From NCBI GenBank assembly GCA_015494775.1, contig WGAP01000043.1:1-8742 (forward strand): DNA of 8,742 bases. Direction: 5' to 3'. Below, piece after piece: positions 1-6,869 of this stretch; positions within the stretch are counted from its first letter, which is position 1; each line of letters opens with the position of its first letter. Made by a program: the position numbers and the translations under genes. The notes beneath the pieces are model-generated. The model was not told the DNA's origin. It saw nothing but the letters and a program-made list of their open reading frames with translations, and did not search any database. Source of the stretch: Flavobacteriales bacterium (GTDB taxonomy: Bacteria; Bacteroidota; Bacteroidia; Flavobacteriales; Flavobacteriaceae).

Positions 1-1697
1 ACAAATACACAGGGCCGGTAATGGGCCGCCCCAAATCGGCCACCTTCCGCACGGCCGACATTGTGGGCTTGGACACCTTGGCGCACGTGGCGCAGGGGCT
101 TTACGAAAATGTGCCGGATGACGAAGCCCACGACCTGTTCAAACTGCCGGACTTTGTGGAAGAAATGCTGCAACGCAAATGGTTGGGCGACAAAACCGGC
201 CAGGGCTTTTACAAGAAAATCAAAAAAGACGGCAAGAAGGAAATCCTGGCCTTGGATTTGAACACCTTGGAATACCGGCCCAAACAAAAGGTCAAATCCG
301 CCACCTTGGAAGCGGCCAAGCCCATCGACGATTTGCGCAAACGCTTCAAAGTATTGGTGGGTGGCAAAGACAAAGCCGGTGATTTTTACCGCAAAACTTT
401 GTCGGGGCTCTTTGCCTATGCTTCGCATCGCATTCCCGAAATTGCCGACACGGTTTACCAAATCGACGATGCCATGCGTGCCGGATTCGGCTGGGAATTG
501 GGGCCTTTCGAAATTTGGGATGCCATAGGCGTGGACAAGGCCTTGGAAATCTTGCAAGCCGAAGGCAAAACGCCGGCGGCTTGGGTGAAAGAAATGATTG
601 ATGCCGGACATAAATCCTTCTACAAGGTGGAAAAAGGCGTCAAATATTACTACGACATTCAAGCCAAGGACTATAAGCCCGTTCCCGGTCAAGACAAATA
701 CATTTTCCTGGACAACCTGCGTCCGACCAATACCATTTGGTCCAACGACGAAGCATCCATCATCGATTTGGGTGACGGCATTATCAACGTAGAGTTTCAT
801 TCCAAAATGAACACCTTGGGCACCGGCGTTATCGAGGCCATTAACCGCGGCATCGAATTGGCCGAAGCCAAATACGACGGTTTGGTCATCGGCAACCAAG
901 GTGCGCAATTTTCGGTGGGCGCCAACCTGATGTTAGTGATGATGCTGGCCGTGGAACAGGAATGGGACGAATTGGAACTGGCCGTGCGCACGTTCCAGAA
1001 CACAGTGATGCGTGTGCGTTATTCGGATATTCCGGTGGTGGTGGCTCCGCACGGCATGACCTTTGGCGGCGGATGCGAGCTTACGCTGCATGCCGACAAG
1101 GTGGTGGCCGCCGCCGAGACTTACATCGGTTTGGTGGAATTCGGTGTGGGATTGATTCCCGCCGGCGCCGGCACCAAGGAAATGACCTTGCGTGTGTCGG
1201 ATCAATACGTCAAAGGCGATGTGGAAGTGAATCGCTATCAGGAGGCCTTCCTGACCATCGGTATGGCCAAGGTGGCCACATCGGCACACGAGGCCTTTGA
1301 TTTGGGCTTCCTGGTCAAGGGACGCGATGTGGTGGTGCTAAACAAAGACCGCCAAATTGCCACGGCCAAGCGTCACGCCTTGCAAATGGCTATGGACGGT
1401 TATACGCGCCCGCGCATGCGTGATGACATCCGCGTATTGGGACAAGAAATTCTGGGTATGTTCCAAGTGGGCACCGACAGTATGGTGGCCGGCCGGTATA
1501 TTTCGGAATACGACCGACATATTGCCAACAAATTGGCCTACGTGATGGCCGGCGGTGAGCTTTCGGGCCCCTCCTATGTAACCGAGCAATACTTGCTGGA
1601 CTTGGAACGCGAGGCCTTTTTGAGCTTGTTGGGCGAACGCAAAACCCTTGAACGCATCGAGCACATGCTCAAAACCGGCAAGCCCTTGCGCAACTAA
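1..1697 (+). CDS. fadN: FadN-type 3-hydroxyacyl-CoA dehydrogenase / enoyl-CoA hydratase (5' partial)
   Basis: Bifunctional beta-oxidation enzyme, cytoplasmic: hydrates trans-2-enoyl-CoA and oxidises the resulting 3-hydroxyacyl-CoA with NAD+. The frame is open to the window edge (first full codon at 3, reading KYTGPVMGRPKSATFRTADI), so the ATG at 21 is internal and the NAD-binding Rossmann domain lies upstream. Visible order: first 3HCDH C-terminal domain (FRTADIVGLDTL, then LGDKTGQGFYKK near 190-225), second 3HCDH-like domain (about 390-650, with AGFGWELGPFEIWDAIG), then a crotonase domain from about 780. Crotonase acids are present: Glu in GGGCEL (codon 1077-1079) and Glu in LVEFGVGLIP (codon 1137-1139), 20 residues apart as in enoyl-CoA hydratases. 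Dehydrogenase first and hydratase last is the FadN (YusL) layout, the reverse of FadB. About 564 residues are visible; FadN of B. subtilis is near 790. It is followed after 27 nt by fadA, so co-transcription is likely. Confidence 0.93.
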   Translation, partial: KYTGPVMGRPKSATFRTADIVGLDTLAHVAQGLYENVPDDEAHDLFKLPDFVEEMLQRKWLGDKTGQGFYKKIKKDGKKEILALDLNTLEYRPKQKVKSATLEAAKPIDDLRKRFKVLVGGKDKAGDFYRKTLSGLFAYASHRIPEIADTVYQIDDAMRAGFGWELGPFEIWDAIGVDKALEILQAEGKTPAAWVKEMIDAGHKSFYKVEKGVKYYYDIQAKDYKPVPGQDKYIFLDNLRPTNTIWSNDEASIIDLGDGIINVEFHSKMNTLGTGVIEAINRGIELAEAKYDGLVIGNQGAQFSVGANLMLVMMLAVEQEWDELELAVRTFQNTVMRVRYSDIPVVVAPHGMTFGGGCELTLHADKVVAAAETYIGLVEFGVGLIPAGAGTKEMTLRVSDQYVKGDVEVNRYQEAFLTIGMAKVATSAHEAFDLGFLVKGRDVVVLNKDRQIATAKRHALQMAMDGYTRPRMRDDIRVLGQEILGMFQVGTDSMVAGRYISEYDRHIANKLAYVMAGGELSGPSYVTEQYLLDLEREAFLSLLGERKTLERIEHMLKTGKPLRN

Positions 1698-1724
1698 TCT
1701 TTTAACACGAAAAAACACAGAGCA

Positions 1725-2933
1725 ATGAACAAAGCATATATCATTCGCGGTTATCGCACGGCCGTAGGCAAGGCCAAAAAAGGTTCGTTTCGCCACTTCC
1801 GGCCCGACGATTTGGCCGCCGAGGTGGTGCGTTACCTGATCGACAAGGTCAAGGAGGAAAGCGGCGGCAAGTTTACCAACGAAATGATTGACGACGTGTT
1901 GGTGGGCAACGCCATGCCCGAAGCCGAACAAGGGCTCAATGTGGCGCGCATGATTGCCTTGATGGGCCTGGACACCGACAAGGTACCCGGCGCCACCATC
2001 AACCGTTTTTGTGCCAGCGGTTCGGAAACCATAGCCACGGCCGTGGCCAAAATCCAAAGCGGACAGGCCGACGTGATTTTGGCCGGCGGAGCCGAAAGCA
2101 TGAGCATGGTGCCCATGAGCGGCTTCAAGCCCGTTCCGGCCTATTCGGTAACGCGCTCGGGACACGCCGACTGGTATTGGGGTATGGGCCTGACGGCTGA
2201 GGAAGTGGCTCGTCAATACCAAGTGTCGCGCGAAGAACAGGACCGTTTTGCGCTGGCTTCGCACCAAAAAGCACTGCGGGCTATCAAAGAAGGCCGTTTC
2301 AAGGACGAAATTGTCCCCATCGAGGTAAACGAGACCTATTTTGACCCGGCCACCGGCAAGGCATCCACCAAAACCTTTGTGATGGACACCGACGAAGGCC
2401 CGCGTCCCGACACTTCGTTGGAGGCCTTGGCCAAGCTCAAACCCGTATTTGCCGCCGGCGGAAGCGTAACGGCCGGCAATTCATCACAAACCTCCGACGG
2501 CGCAGCCTTTGTGCTGGTGATGTCGGAACGCAAGATGAAGGAGTTGGGCCTGACGCCCTGGGCCGAGCTTGTTTCCTACGCCGTGGCCGGCGTGCCGCCG
2601 CGCATTATGGGCATCGGGCCGGTGTATGCCGTGCCCAAGGCCTTGGAGCGTGCGGGCATGGATTTGAAGGACATCGAGCTGATTGAACTCAACGAGGCCT
2701 TTGCGTCGCAATCCGTGGCGGTGATACGCGAGTTGGGTCTCAACGAGGAAATCGTAAACGTAAACGGCGGGGCCATCGCGCTTGGCCATCCGCTGGGGTG
2801 CACGGGCACCAAACTGACGGTGCAAATCCTGAACGAGATGCAAAAACGCGACCTGACCTACGGCATGGTAACCATGTGTGTGGGCGCGGGTCAGGGAGCG
2901 GCGAGCATATTCCGTTTGCTCAACAAAAAGTAG
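1725..2933 (+). CDS. fadA: Acetyl-CoA C-acyltransferase (beta-ketothiolase)
   Basis: Thiolase of 402 aa, the normal length for the family, catalysing thiolytic cleavage of 3-ketoacyl-CoA to acetyl-CoA and a shortened acyl-CoA. All catalytic elements are visible: nucleophilic Cys96 in NRFCASGSE, the AGGAESMSMVPM stretch after it, His355 in GGAIALGHPLGCTGTK, and Cys385 in MCVGAGQGAASIF. The N-terminus (MNKAYIIRGYRTAVGKAKKG) begins where thiolases normally do, which supports the ATG at 1725. The gene sits 27 nt after fadN with no terminator between, so the two are probably one transcript. A degradative thiolase is favoured over a biosynthetic acetoacetyl-CoA thiolase by its FadN and FadE neighbours; the sequence alone would not exclude broad chain-length use. 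Downstream the coding context stops abruptly in a GC-rich hairpin region. Confidence 0.93.
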   Translation: MNKAYIIRGYRTAVGKAKKGSFRHFRPDDLAAEVVRYLIDKVKEESGGKFTNEMIDDVLVGNAMPEAEQGLNVARMIALMGLDTDKVPGATINRFCASGSETIATAVAKIQSGQADVILAGGAESMSMVPMSGFKPVPAYSVTRSGHADWYWGMGLTAEEVARQYQVSREEQDRFALASHQKALRAIKEGRFKDEIVPIEVNETYFDPATGKASTKTFVMDTDEGPRPDTSLEALAKLKPVFAAGGSVTAGNSSQTSDGAAFVLVMSERKMKELGLTPWAELVSYAVAGVPPRIMGIGPVYAVPKALERAGMDLKDIELIELNEAFASQSVAVIRELGLNEEIVNVNGGAIALGHPLGCTGTKLTVQILNEMQKRDLTYGMVTMCVGAGQGAASIFRLLNKK

Positions 2934-2953
2934 GTCTTTGACATAAGTTTTTA

Positions 2954-3005
2954 GGGACGCCGGGCGTCTTGGGGCGGGCGCGGACGGGCGAAGCCCGCCC
3001 GCGCC
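2954..3005. repeat. Two GC-rich hairpins just after fadA
   Basis: Immediately 3' of fadA are two inverted repeats. The first is GACGC-cgg-GCGTC at 2956-2968. The second has arms 2977-2989 and 2993-3005 around a GAA loop, pairing at 12 of 13 positions with one A-C mismatch at 2984. No T-run follows either hairpin, so neither looks like a canonical intrinsic terminator, although they could slow polymerase or protect the fadNA mRNA 3' end. The right arm of the second hairpin shares bases 3002-3005 with the next inverted repeat, so the two cannot both form fully. Seen directly in sequence; the function is inferred. Confidence 0.7.
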
Positions 3006-3035
3006 GCAGGGCAAAAATCTTTTTGCCCTGCGGCG
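3002..3035. repeat. Perfect 16-bp inverted repeat with A5/T5 core
   Basis: A perfect inverted repeat: arm 3002-3017 (CGCCGCAGGGCAAAAA), two-base centre TC, arm 3020-3035. In RNA the A/U core would open to a larger loop on an 11-bp GC stem. It is the strongest dyad downstream of fadA and may end or process the fadNA transcript, but the T5 run lies inside the right arm and not after the stem. The 9-mer GCAAAAATC at 3011-3019 occurs again at 3674-3682 in another hairpin, which hints that both come from related dispersed repeats. Confidence 0.75.
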
Positions 3036-3525
3036 TCACGCTCCCCCGGGAGGGTGGCGCCCGCCCTGACGTCGCCCGCCGGTTCCGCGAACCGCCCGGA
3101 GGCGTTTCGCTCCACGGGCTTCGGAGCCGCCAGGCGTCTCCTCCGCCGGGGCGTGGAGCCGTCGCCTTCCGGGGCCGGGCCGCCAATCCGCGGCTTGTCT
3201 CCACGCCTGCTCCGGCAGCCCTGCGGTCTGCCTCCACAACTCCCGACATTGCTTGCGCAATGTACGGGACAGGTTCCGCAAGCCGTCGGCTTCCCCGGGC
3301 CAAGGCCGGGGGCCGCGCCTTGTCTTGCTTCGCAGCTCCGGGAGCCGGCGCGCGCCGGGGCCCGGGCCTATGCAGGCGCTTGTCTCCCTTCGCGACCCTC
3401 AGCGCCCTTCGGTCGCTTCGGGAGGCGGCGAGCCACCTGCGGCGTCTCGCCTCCTGCCCGCGGAGCCCTGCCGCCTCGCTTCGCTTGCGCTCGCTCGGCG
3501 GCGGTCTCCGCGGAAGGGGATGTTG
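3036..3525. other. Non-coding GC-rich block with many short palindromes
   Basis: About 490 bases with no credible gene. Composition is extreme (48 of 60 bases G or C at 3421-3480), which keeps several frames open by chance; their translations are rich in Arg, Pro, Ala and Gly and resemble no family I know. Inverted repeats seen include CGGTTC-cgc-GAACCG (3080-3094), ACATTGC-ttgc-GCAATGT in the 3240-3265 area, and the 14-bp palindrome CCGGCGCGCGCCGG near 3345. The word CTTGTCT recurs at 3194, 3319 and 3379 in similar surroundings. The look is that of dispersed, palindrome-rich Bacteroidota intergenic repeats, a judgement from memory of such genomes and not from a search. No tRNA, rRNA or transposase signal was found. 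Confidence 0.6.
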
Positions 3526-3553
3526 TTCCGCTATAATGTTTGCAATAGCGGAA
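3526..3553. repeat. 9-bp inverted repeat closing the GC-rich block
   Basis: TTCCGCTAT (3526-3534) and ATAGCGGAA (3545-3553) are exact reverse complements around a 10-base loop. This dyad marks the switch from the very GC-rich block on the left to more balanced sequence on the right and may be an element boundary. Confidence 0.6.
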
Positions 3554-3590
3554 TATCCATAAACCGGGATGCATCAACCAAGGCGGGAAA

Positions 3591-3693
3591 GGTTGGCGGC
3601 TGAGTGCTGCGAACGTAGTGAGCGGTGTATCGAAGCCCCGGACGTCCGGTCATTTCGATACGATTTTTGCTGCGCAAAAATCACTCGGCAACC
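3591..3693. repeat. Nested inverted-repeat element, about 100 bp
   Basis: A layered dyad. The outer ends are GGTTG (3591-3595) and CAACC (3689-3693), with GAGTG and CACTC further in. The middle arms are GTATCGAA (3627-3634) and TTCGATAC (3654-3661). These enclose the 12-bp palindrome CCGGACGTCCGG (3638-3649). To the right is a separate perfect hairpin, GATTTTTGC-tgc-GCAAAAATC (3662-3682). Phrases such as a 'gtgagcgg..gtatcgaag' arm opposite 'tcatttcgatac' are, in my recollection, typical of high-copy intergenic repeats in Bacteroidota genomes. No coding capacity. Confidence 0.65.
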
Positions 3694-3800
3694 CTTTTCA
3701 AGAATATCGATTAACGATTAGCGATTTGAGATTTCTGAATTTTTTGATAATCAGTTAATTAAATCACAAATCGGCATTCTATTGTTCGGTGTTCATCATT
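3694..3800. other. AT-rich non-coding patch
   Basis: About 100 bases of sharply lower GC between two GC-rich repeat blocks. It contains short slipped words (cgattaacgattagcgattt) and, read on the minus strand, GAACACCGAACAATAGAATG, which resembles degenerate AT-rich intergenic filler I associate with Bacteroidota. No gene, promoter of the TAnnTTTG type, or RNA gene is apparent. Confidence 0.45.
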
Positions 3801-4151
3801 CGAGCGCGATTTATCGCGCGAAAAGAAGCGCCAGGGATGGGAGCGGTATGAGCCGCAGGCGGTGCCGATGGTTTTCCGACCGGCGGAGGCGACCGGAGGA
3901 AGCCCCACGCACGGGCGGGCGCGGGCGCGCGGCGCGCCCGCGCAAAACCACGGCATCCGCCAAGGCGAATATAAGCGGACAGCCCGACGGCGCCGCGTGA
4001 GGAAAGGTGCCCGGCGAGGGCGCTCCGTCGTCCCGAAGACGGGCGCCTGCCGCCGCCGCGGCGCGCGTGAGCGCGCCGGCGAATTGCCGAAGGCAAGCCG
4101 CGCGGGCTTTCGCCCGCCGGCGGCGGCCCGAACGTGGGCGCCGGGGCGCCC
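3801..4151. repeat. Second GC-rich element: a chain of strong hairpins
   Basis: A run of compact inverted repeats with almost no unstructured space towards the right: GCGCGAT-tt-ATCGCGC (3804-3819); a perfect 12-bp dyad with arms 3919-3930 and 3932-3943; GGCGCGC-gtga-GCGCGCC (4060-4077); TTGCC-gaa-GGCAA (4084-4096); GCGGGC-tttc-GCCCGC (4102-4117); GGGCGC-cggg-GCGCCC (4136-4151). Reading frames across it are open only because of high GC. It could be one composite dispersed repeat or a structured RNA; the phrases GCGCCAGGGATGGGAGCGG and ATAAGCGGACAGCCCGACGG recall a widespread Bacteroidota intergenic repeat, from memory and unverified. Confidence 0.6.
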
Positions 4152-4179
4152 GAAAAACAAATAAAAAACATCAAAAAAG

Positions 4180-4213
4180 AACGCCCTTTCGTTCGTTACA
4201 ACGAAAAGGCGTT
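4180..4213. repeat. Stem-loop in the fadE leader
   Basis: Arms 4180-4193 (AACGCCCTTTCGTT) and 4200-4213 (AACGAAAAGGCGTT) are complementary at 13 of 14 positions around a six-base loop. On the minus strand the stem is followed by a run of six T (complement of 4173-4178), so it has the form of an intrinsic terminator for leftward transcription. On the plus strand no T-run follows, and it would sit as a 5' UTR stem-loop 39 nt before the fadE start. Role unknown. Confidence 0.6.
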
Positions 4214-4252
4214 CCCGAGACAACAAAAATTACGCCAAAACACCACAAAACT

Positions 4253-6061
4253 ATGAAAAAAGGAGCAGATTTTCTGGTCAAACAAACCGACCCCAAGGAA
4301 GTGTTCACCTTGGAAGACCTGAGCGAAGAACAACAAATGATGGCCGAAGCGGCCCGCGACTTCGTGGACCGCGAAATGTGGCCCGTCAAAGAACGCTTCG
4401 AACACAAAGACTACGCGCTGGTGGAACGCTTGCTGCGCGAGGCCGGCGAAATGGGTTTCCTGGGCATTGCCATTCCCGAACAATACGGCGGCCTGGGTAT
4501 GGACTTTGTAACCGCCATGCTGGTGTGTGACCGTATTTCGGGTGCCACGGGTTCGTTTGCCACGGCCTACGGCGCGCATACGGGCATAGGCATTATGCCC
4601 ATATACCTTTACGGCACCGAGGAACAAAAAATGGAATTCCTGCCCAAACTGACCACGGGCGAATGGATAGGGGCCTACTGCCTTACCGAGCCCGGCGCCG
4701 GTTCGGATGCCAACAACGGTAAAACCAAAGCCGTGCTCCAAGCCGACGGCGAACATTACCTGATCAACGGCCAAAAAATGTGGATCAGCAATGCGGGCTT
4801 TGCCCAATCCTTCGTGGTGTTTGCCAAAATCGAGGAAAACGGCAAAACCGACGAAAAACTGACGGCCTTCCTTTTGCGTTACGATCCCGAAAATCCCAAC
4901 GGCATCGTGTTGGGCGAGGAAGAGCATAAATTGGGCATCCGCGCATCGTCCACGCGTCAGGTGTTTTTCAACAATACCAAAGTGCACAAAAGCCAAATGC
5001 TGGGCAAACGCGAGGAAGGGCTCAAAATTGCGCTTAATGTCCTGAACATCGGCCGGGCCAAATTGGCCGCAGGTATCATGGACAGCACGCGGCGCGTGTT
5101 CAACGAAAGTGTGCGCTATGCCAACGAGCGGGTGCAATTCGGACGGCCCATTGCCACCTTCGGTGCCATCAAGGAAAAAATTGCCCGTATGGCTGCTAAA
5201 ATCTATGCGGCCGAGTCGGCCATTTACCGCGAAGCCAAAGACACCGACGACAAAATCCGGGAATTCAAGGCGCAAGGAATGCCGGTCGAAGAGGCCGAAC
5301 GTAAGGCCTTCGAGGATTATGCCATCGAGGCGTCGATCATCAAGGTTTATGTGTCGGAAATGGCGCAGGAAGTGTCCGACGAAGGTATCCAAATCTACGG
5401 CGGTATGGGCTTTTCGGAGGACACGCCCATGGAAAGCTATTGGCGCGATGCCCGCATTACGCGCATCTATGAAGGCACTAACGAAATCAACCGCTTGGTC
5501 ACGGTGAGCATGTTGATGCGCAAGGCGCTCAAAGGCCAAATCGACCTGCTCACGCCCGCCAAGGCCGTAGCCAAGGAACTGACGGGCATTCCGTCCTTTG
5601 ACAAACCCGACACAAGTGACCCGTTGGCCGGCGCCGAAGCCATGATCGAGAAACTCAAAAAACTGTTCTTTATGACCGCCGGAACCGCCGTGCAAAAACT
5701 GGGCGACAAATTGGTGCACAACGAACAAATCGTGATGAACGCTGCCGACTTGATGATCGAAATTTATTTGAGCGAAAGCGCCCTGCTGGCCGTACGCAAG
5801 AAGAAAATGCTTAATCCCGAGCGTGATTTAAGCATCGAAGAGGATTTGGTAAACCTGCACGTGTTCTATTCGGTGGAAAAAGCCCGCGTCAAAGCCGCCG
5901 AAATGGTGCGTAACCTGGCCACGGGCGATGAATTGCGCATTATGGAATTGGGCATCAAGCGCTTTACCAAATACGATGTGGCACCGGATGTAATCGGCCT
6001 GCGCGAACGCATTGGGGATTACTTCAACCGTGAAGGCCGCTACAACCTAAACGGTTATTGA
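4253..6061 (+). CDS. fadE: Acyl-CoA dehydrogenase (long-chain, FadE type)
   Basis: FAD-dependent enzyme for the first step of beta-oxidation, converting acyl-CoA to trans-2-enoyl-CoA. The protein is 602 aa from the ATG at 4253, matching the ~600-aa FadE/VLCAD-like group, not the ~380-aa short-chain group. Visible landmarks: N-terminal helical part (LSEEQQMMAEAARDFVDREMWP), the FAD/substrate loop YCLTEPGAGSD (Glu146), GQKMWISNAGFAQSFVVFAK, RVQFGRPIATFGAIKEKIA, and QIYGGMGFSEDTPMESYWRD followed by IYEGTNEINR, where Glu407 occupies the catalytic-base position of MCAD-type enzymes. About 170 further residues form the C-terminal extension seen in VLCAD/ACAD9-like proteins. The frame stays open upstream to 4007, but that part translates to Arg/Ala-rich sequence through hairpins and is not family-like. 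A 1.3-kb repeat region separates it from fadA, so it may have its own promoter; I could not identify one. Confidence 0.93.
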   Translation: MKKGADFLVKQTDPKEVFTLEDLSEEQQMMAEAARDFVDREMWPVKERFEHKDYALVERLLREAGEMGFLGIAIPEQYGGLGMDFVTAMLVCDRISGATGSFATAYGAHTGIGIMPIYLYGTEEQKMEFLPKLTTGEWIGAYCLTEPGAGSDANNGKTKAVLQADGEHYLINGQKMWISNAGFAQSFVVFAKIEENGKTDEKLTAFLLRYDPENPNGIVLGEEEHKLGIRASSTRQVFFNNTKVHKSQMLGKREEGLKIALNVLNIGRAKLAAGIMDSTRRVFNESVRYANERVQFGRPIATFGAIKEKIARMAAKIYAAESAIYREAKDTDDKIREFKAQGMPVEEAERKAFEDYAIEASIIKVYVSEMAQEVSDEGIQIYGGMGFSEDTPMESYWRDARITRIYEGTNEINRLVTVSMLMRKALKGQIDLLTPAKAVAKELTGIPSFDKPDTSDPLAGAEAMIEKLKKLFFMTAGTAVQKLGDKLVHNEQIVMNAADLMIEIYLSESALLAVRKKKMLNPERDLSIEEDLVNLHVFYSVEKARVKAAEMVRNLATGDELRIMELGIKRFTKYDVAPDVIGLRERIGDYFNREGRYNLNGY

Positions 6062-6091
6062 TACGGGCCATAGGGTTTTTGTGTTTGTTCG

Positions 6092-6124
6092 AAAAACCCC
6101 GCTCCGCTAGGGGCGGGGTTTTTT
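6092..6124. terminator. Bidirectional intrinsic terminator
   Basis: The stem CCCCGC (6097-6102) / GCGGGG (6113-6118) is extended inward by a U-G and two C-G pairs to a four-base loop (6106-6109) and outward by A5 (6092-6096) pairing with T-run 6119-6124. It has a T-tract on the right for fadE and, by complement, on the left for the convergent gene. It lies 30 nt after the fadE stop. The stop codon of the convergent nuclease-like gene (complement of 6107-6109) falls in and next to the loop, so the terminator doubles as coding sequence. Confidence 0.88.
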
Positions 6125-6784
6125 AATTTCCACAACAAGGTATCTAAATTGGTTGTTTATACAATTTATTTTTGATAAGTCTGAATAATCACGCCAATTT
6201 AATTTGTAGTCATTTTGTAGTGAAATAGGACATAATCTTTTTCCAAGTTTTTGGGTGTTGTCATCTTTTTTTATATTCCAATATAATGTACCTTTTAAGA
6301 TATGTTTGTCATGGATCCTAAAATTTTTATCCATAGAATCTCTACCTGAATTTCTCCAATAGTTTTTATCATTTGAAAGAAAAATAGCAAATCCTTTTGT
6401 AATTTTTCCTTCTAAAATTAAACACTCTAACCTGTGAATATCTTTAATAAAGTCATACCTTCCGTGATTGCGGGCCAATTGGTTTTTTAATTGAAATGAT
6501 TCATTATTGATATAACAATCCGGATTCTGTATTATAGATTTATCTGGGATTAAACTTAGCGTTTTGTATTTTAATTCGATACCTATTTTTTGATGAGGGG
6601 TGTAAACAATGAGGTCAAGATGAATTTGATTATTTTTTGATTTTTCTGGTTTTTCCAAACGAATGTTATAATTAGGATTTCTTTGGTGAATTTGCCAAGC
6701 AAGGGCATGTTGAAAATCCGCTTCGGAATGGAAAACGGGCCTTATTTTACTAAGTTCTTTAAGGATATTGTGAATATCAAACAT
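6107..6784 (-). CDS. Orphan PD-(D/E)XK nuclease-like protein
   Basis: 225 aa, no signal peptide or membrane segment. The N-terminal half has the signature of the PD-(D/E)XK fold: an acidic residue in the first helix (Glu21 in FHSEADFQHALAWQI), then Asp57 in HLDLIVY and the E-x-K pair Glu70/Lys72 in KIGIELKYKT, 12 residues after Asp57. Further conserved-looking phrases are GRYDFIKDIHRLE and KGFAIFLSNDKNYW, which I recall from a family of uncharacterised bacterial proteins of similar length. Nuclease activity is inferred from motifs only. Composition is far more AT-rich than the fad genes (44 of 60 bases A/T at 6241-6300), suggesting acquisition by transfer. It stands alone: convergent to fadE, divergent from satD, with no methyltransferase or partner in view. 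Its last codons (KKPRP and stop) lie inside the shared terminator. Confidence 0.8.
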   Translation of the reverse strand: MFDIHNILKELSKIRPVFHSEADFQHALAWQIHQRNPNYNIRLEKPEKSKNNQIHLDLIVYTPHQKIGIELKYKTLSLIPDKSIIQNPDCYINNESFQLKNQLARNHGRYDFIKDIHRLECLILEGKITKGFAIFLSNDKNYWRNSGRDSMDKNFRIHDKHILKGTLYWNIKKDDNTQKLGKRLCPISLQNDYKLNWRDYSDLSKINCINNQFRYLVVEIKKPRP

Positions 6785-6806
6785 AATTCCATTATAATAT
6801 TATGTG

Positions 6807-6837
6807 CAAGGTATCATTTTTTGATGATTATCGCAAA
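6807..6837 (-). promoter_or_regulatory. Possible promoter of the nuclease-like gene
   Basis: On the minus strand, TTTG (complement of 6834-6837) is followed after 20 bases by TACCTTG (complement of 6807-6813), one base short of the Bacteroidota TAnnTTTG element. It would give a leader of roughly 15-20 nt before the start at 6784. The match is imperfect and this is a weak call. Confidence 0.25.
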
Positions 6838-6869
6838 TTTTTACTAAGGTTTCCGCCCGTTTGGGATGG

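Noticed and set aside
3532..3537. TATAAT resembling a sigma-70 -10 box
   Set aside because: It lies inside the 3526-3553 inverted repeat, has no suitably spaced upstream element, and this phylum uses TAnnTTTG-type promoters.
2969..3562. Open frames on both strands across the GC-rich block (up to 197 aa)
   Set aside because: They arise from scarce stop codons in about 70-80% GC DNA, overlap each other in several frames, are Arg/Pro/Ala/Gly-rich and run through perfect hairpins; no family resemblance.
3999..4006. GAGGAAAG, a core word of bacterial RNase P RNA
   Set aside because: The flanking conserved parts of RNase P RNA (for example the ACAGAAA segment and the proper pairing partner) are not found in the next 250 bases.
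4007..4252. 82-residue N-terminal extension of the acyl-CoA dehydrogenase frame
   Set aside because: Low-complexity Arg/Ala translation of hairpin DNA; the family-like sequence starts at the ATG at 4253 and the length from there (602 aa) fits.
4196..5728. 510-aa open frame antisense to fadE, and a 309-aa one antisense to fadN/fadA (1338-2267)
   Set aside because: His/Phe/Gly-rich mirror translations produced by the codon use of the real genes on the other strand.
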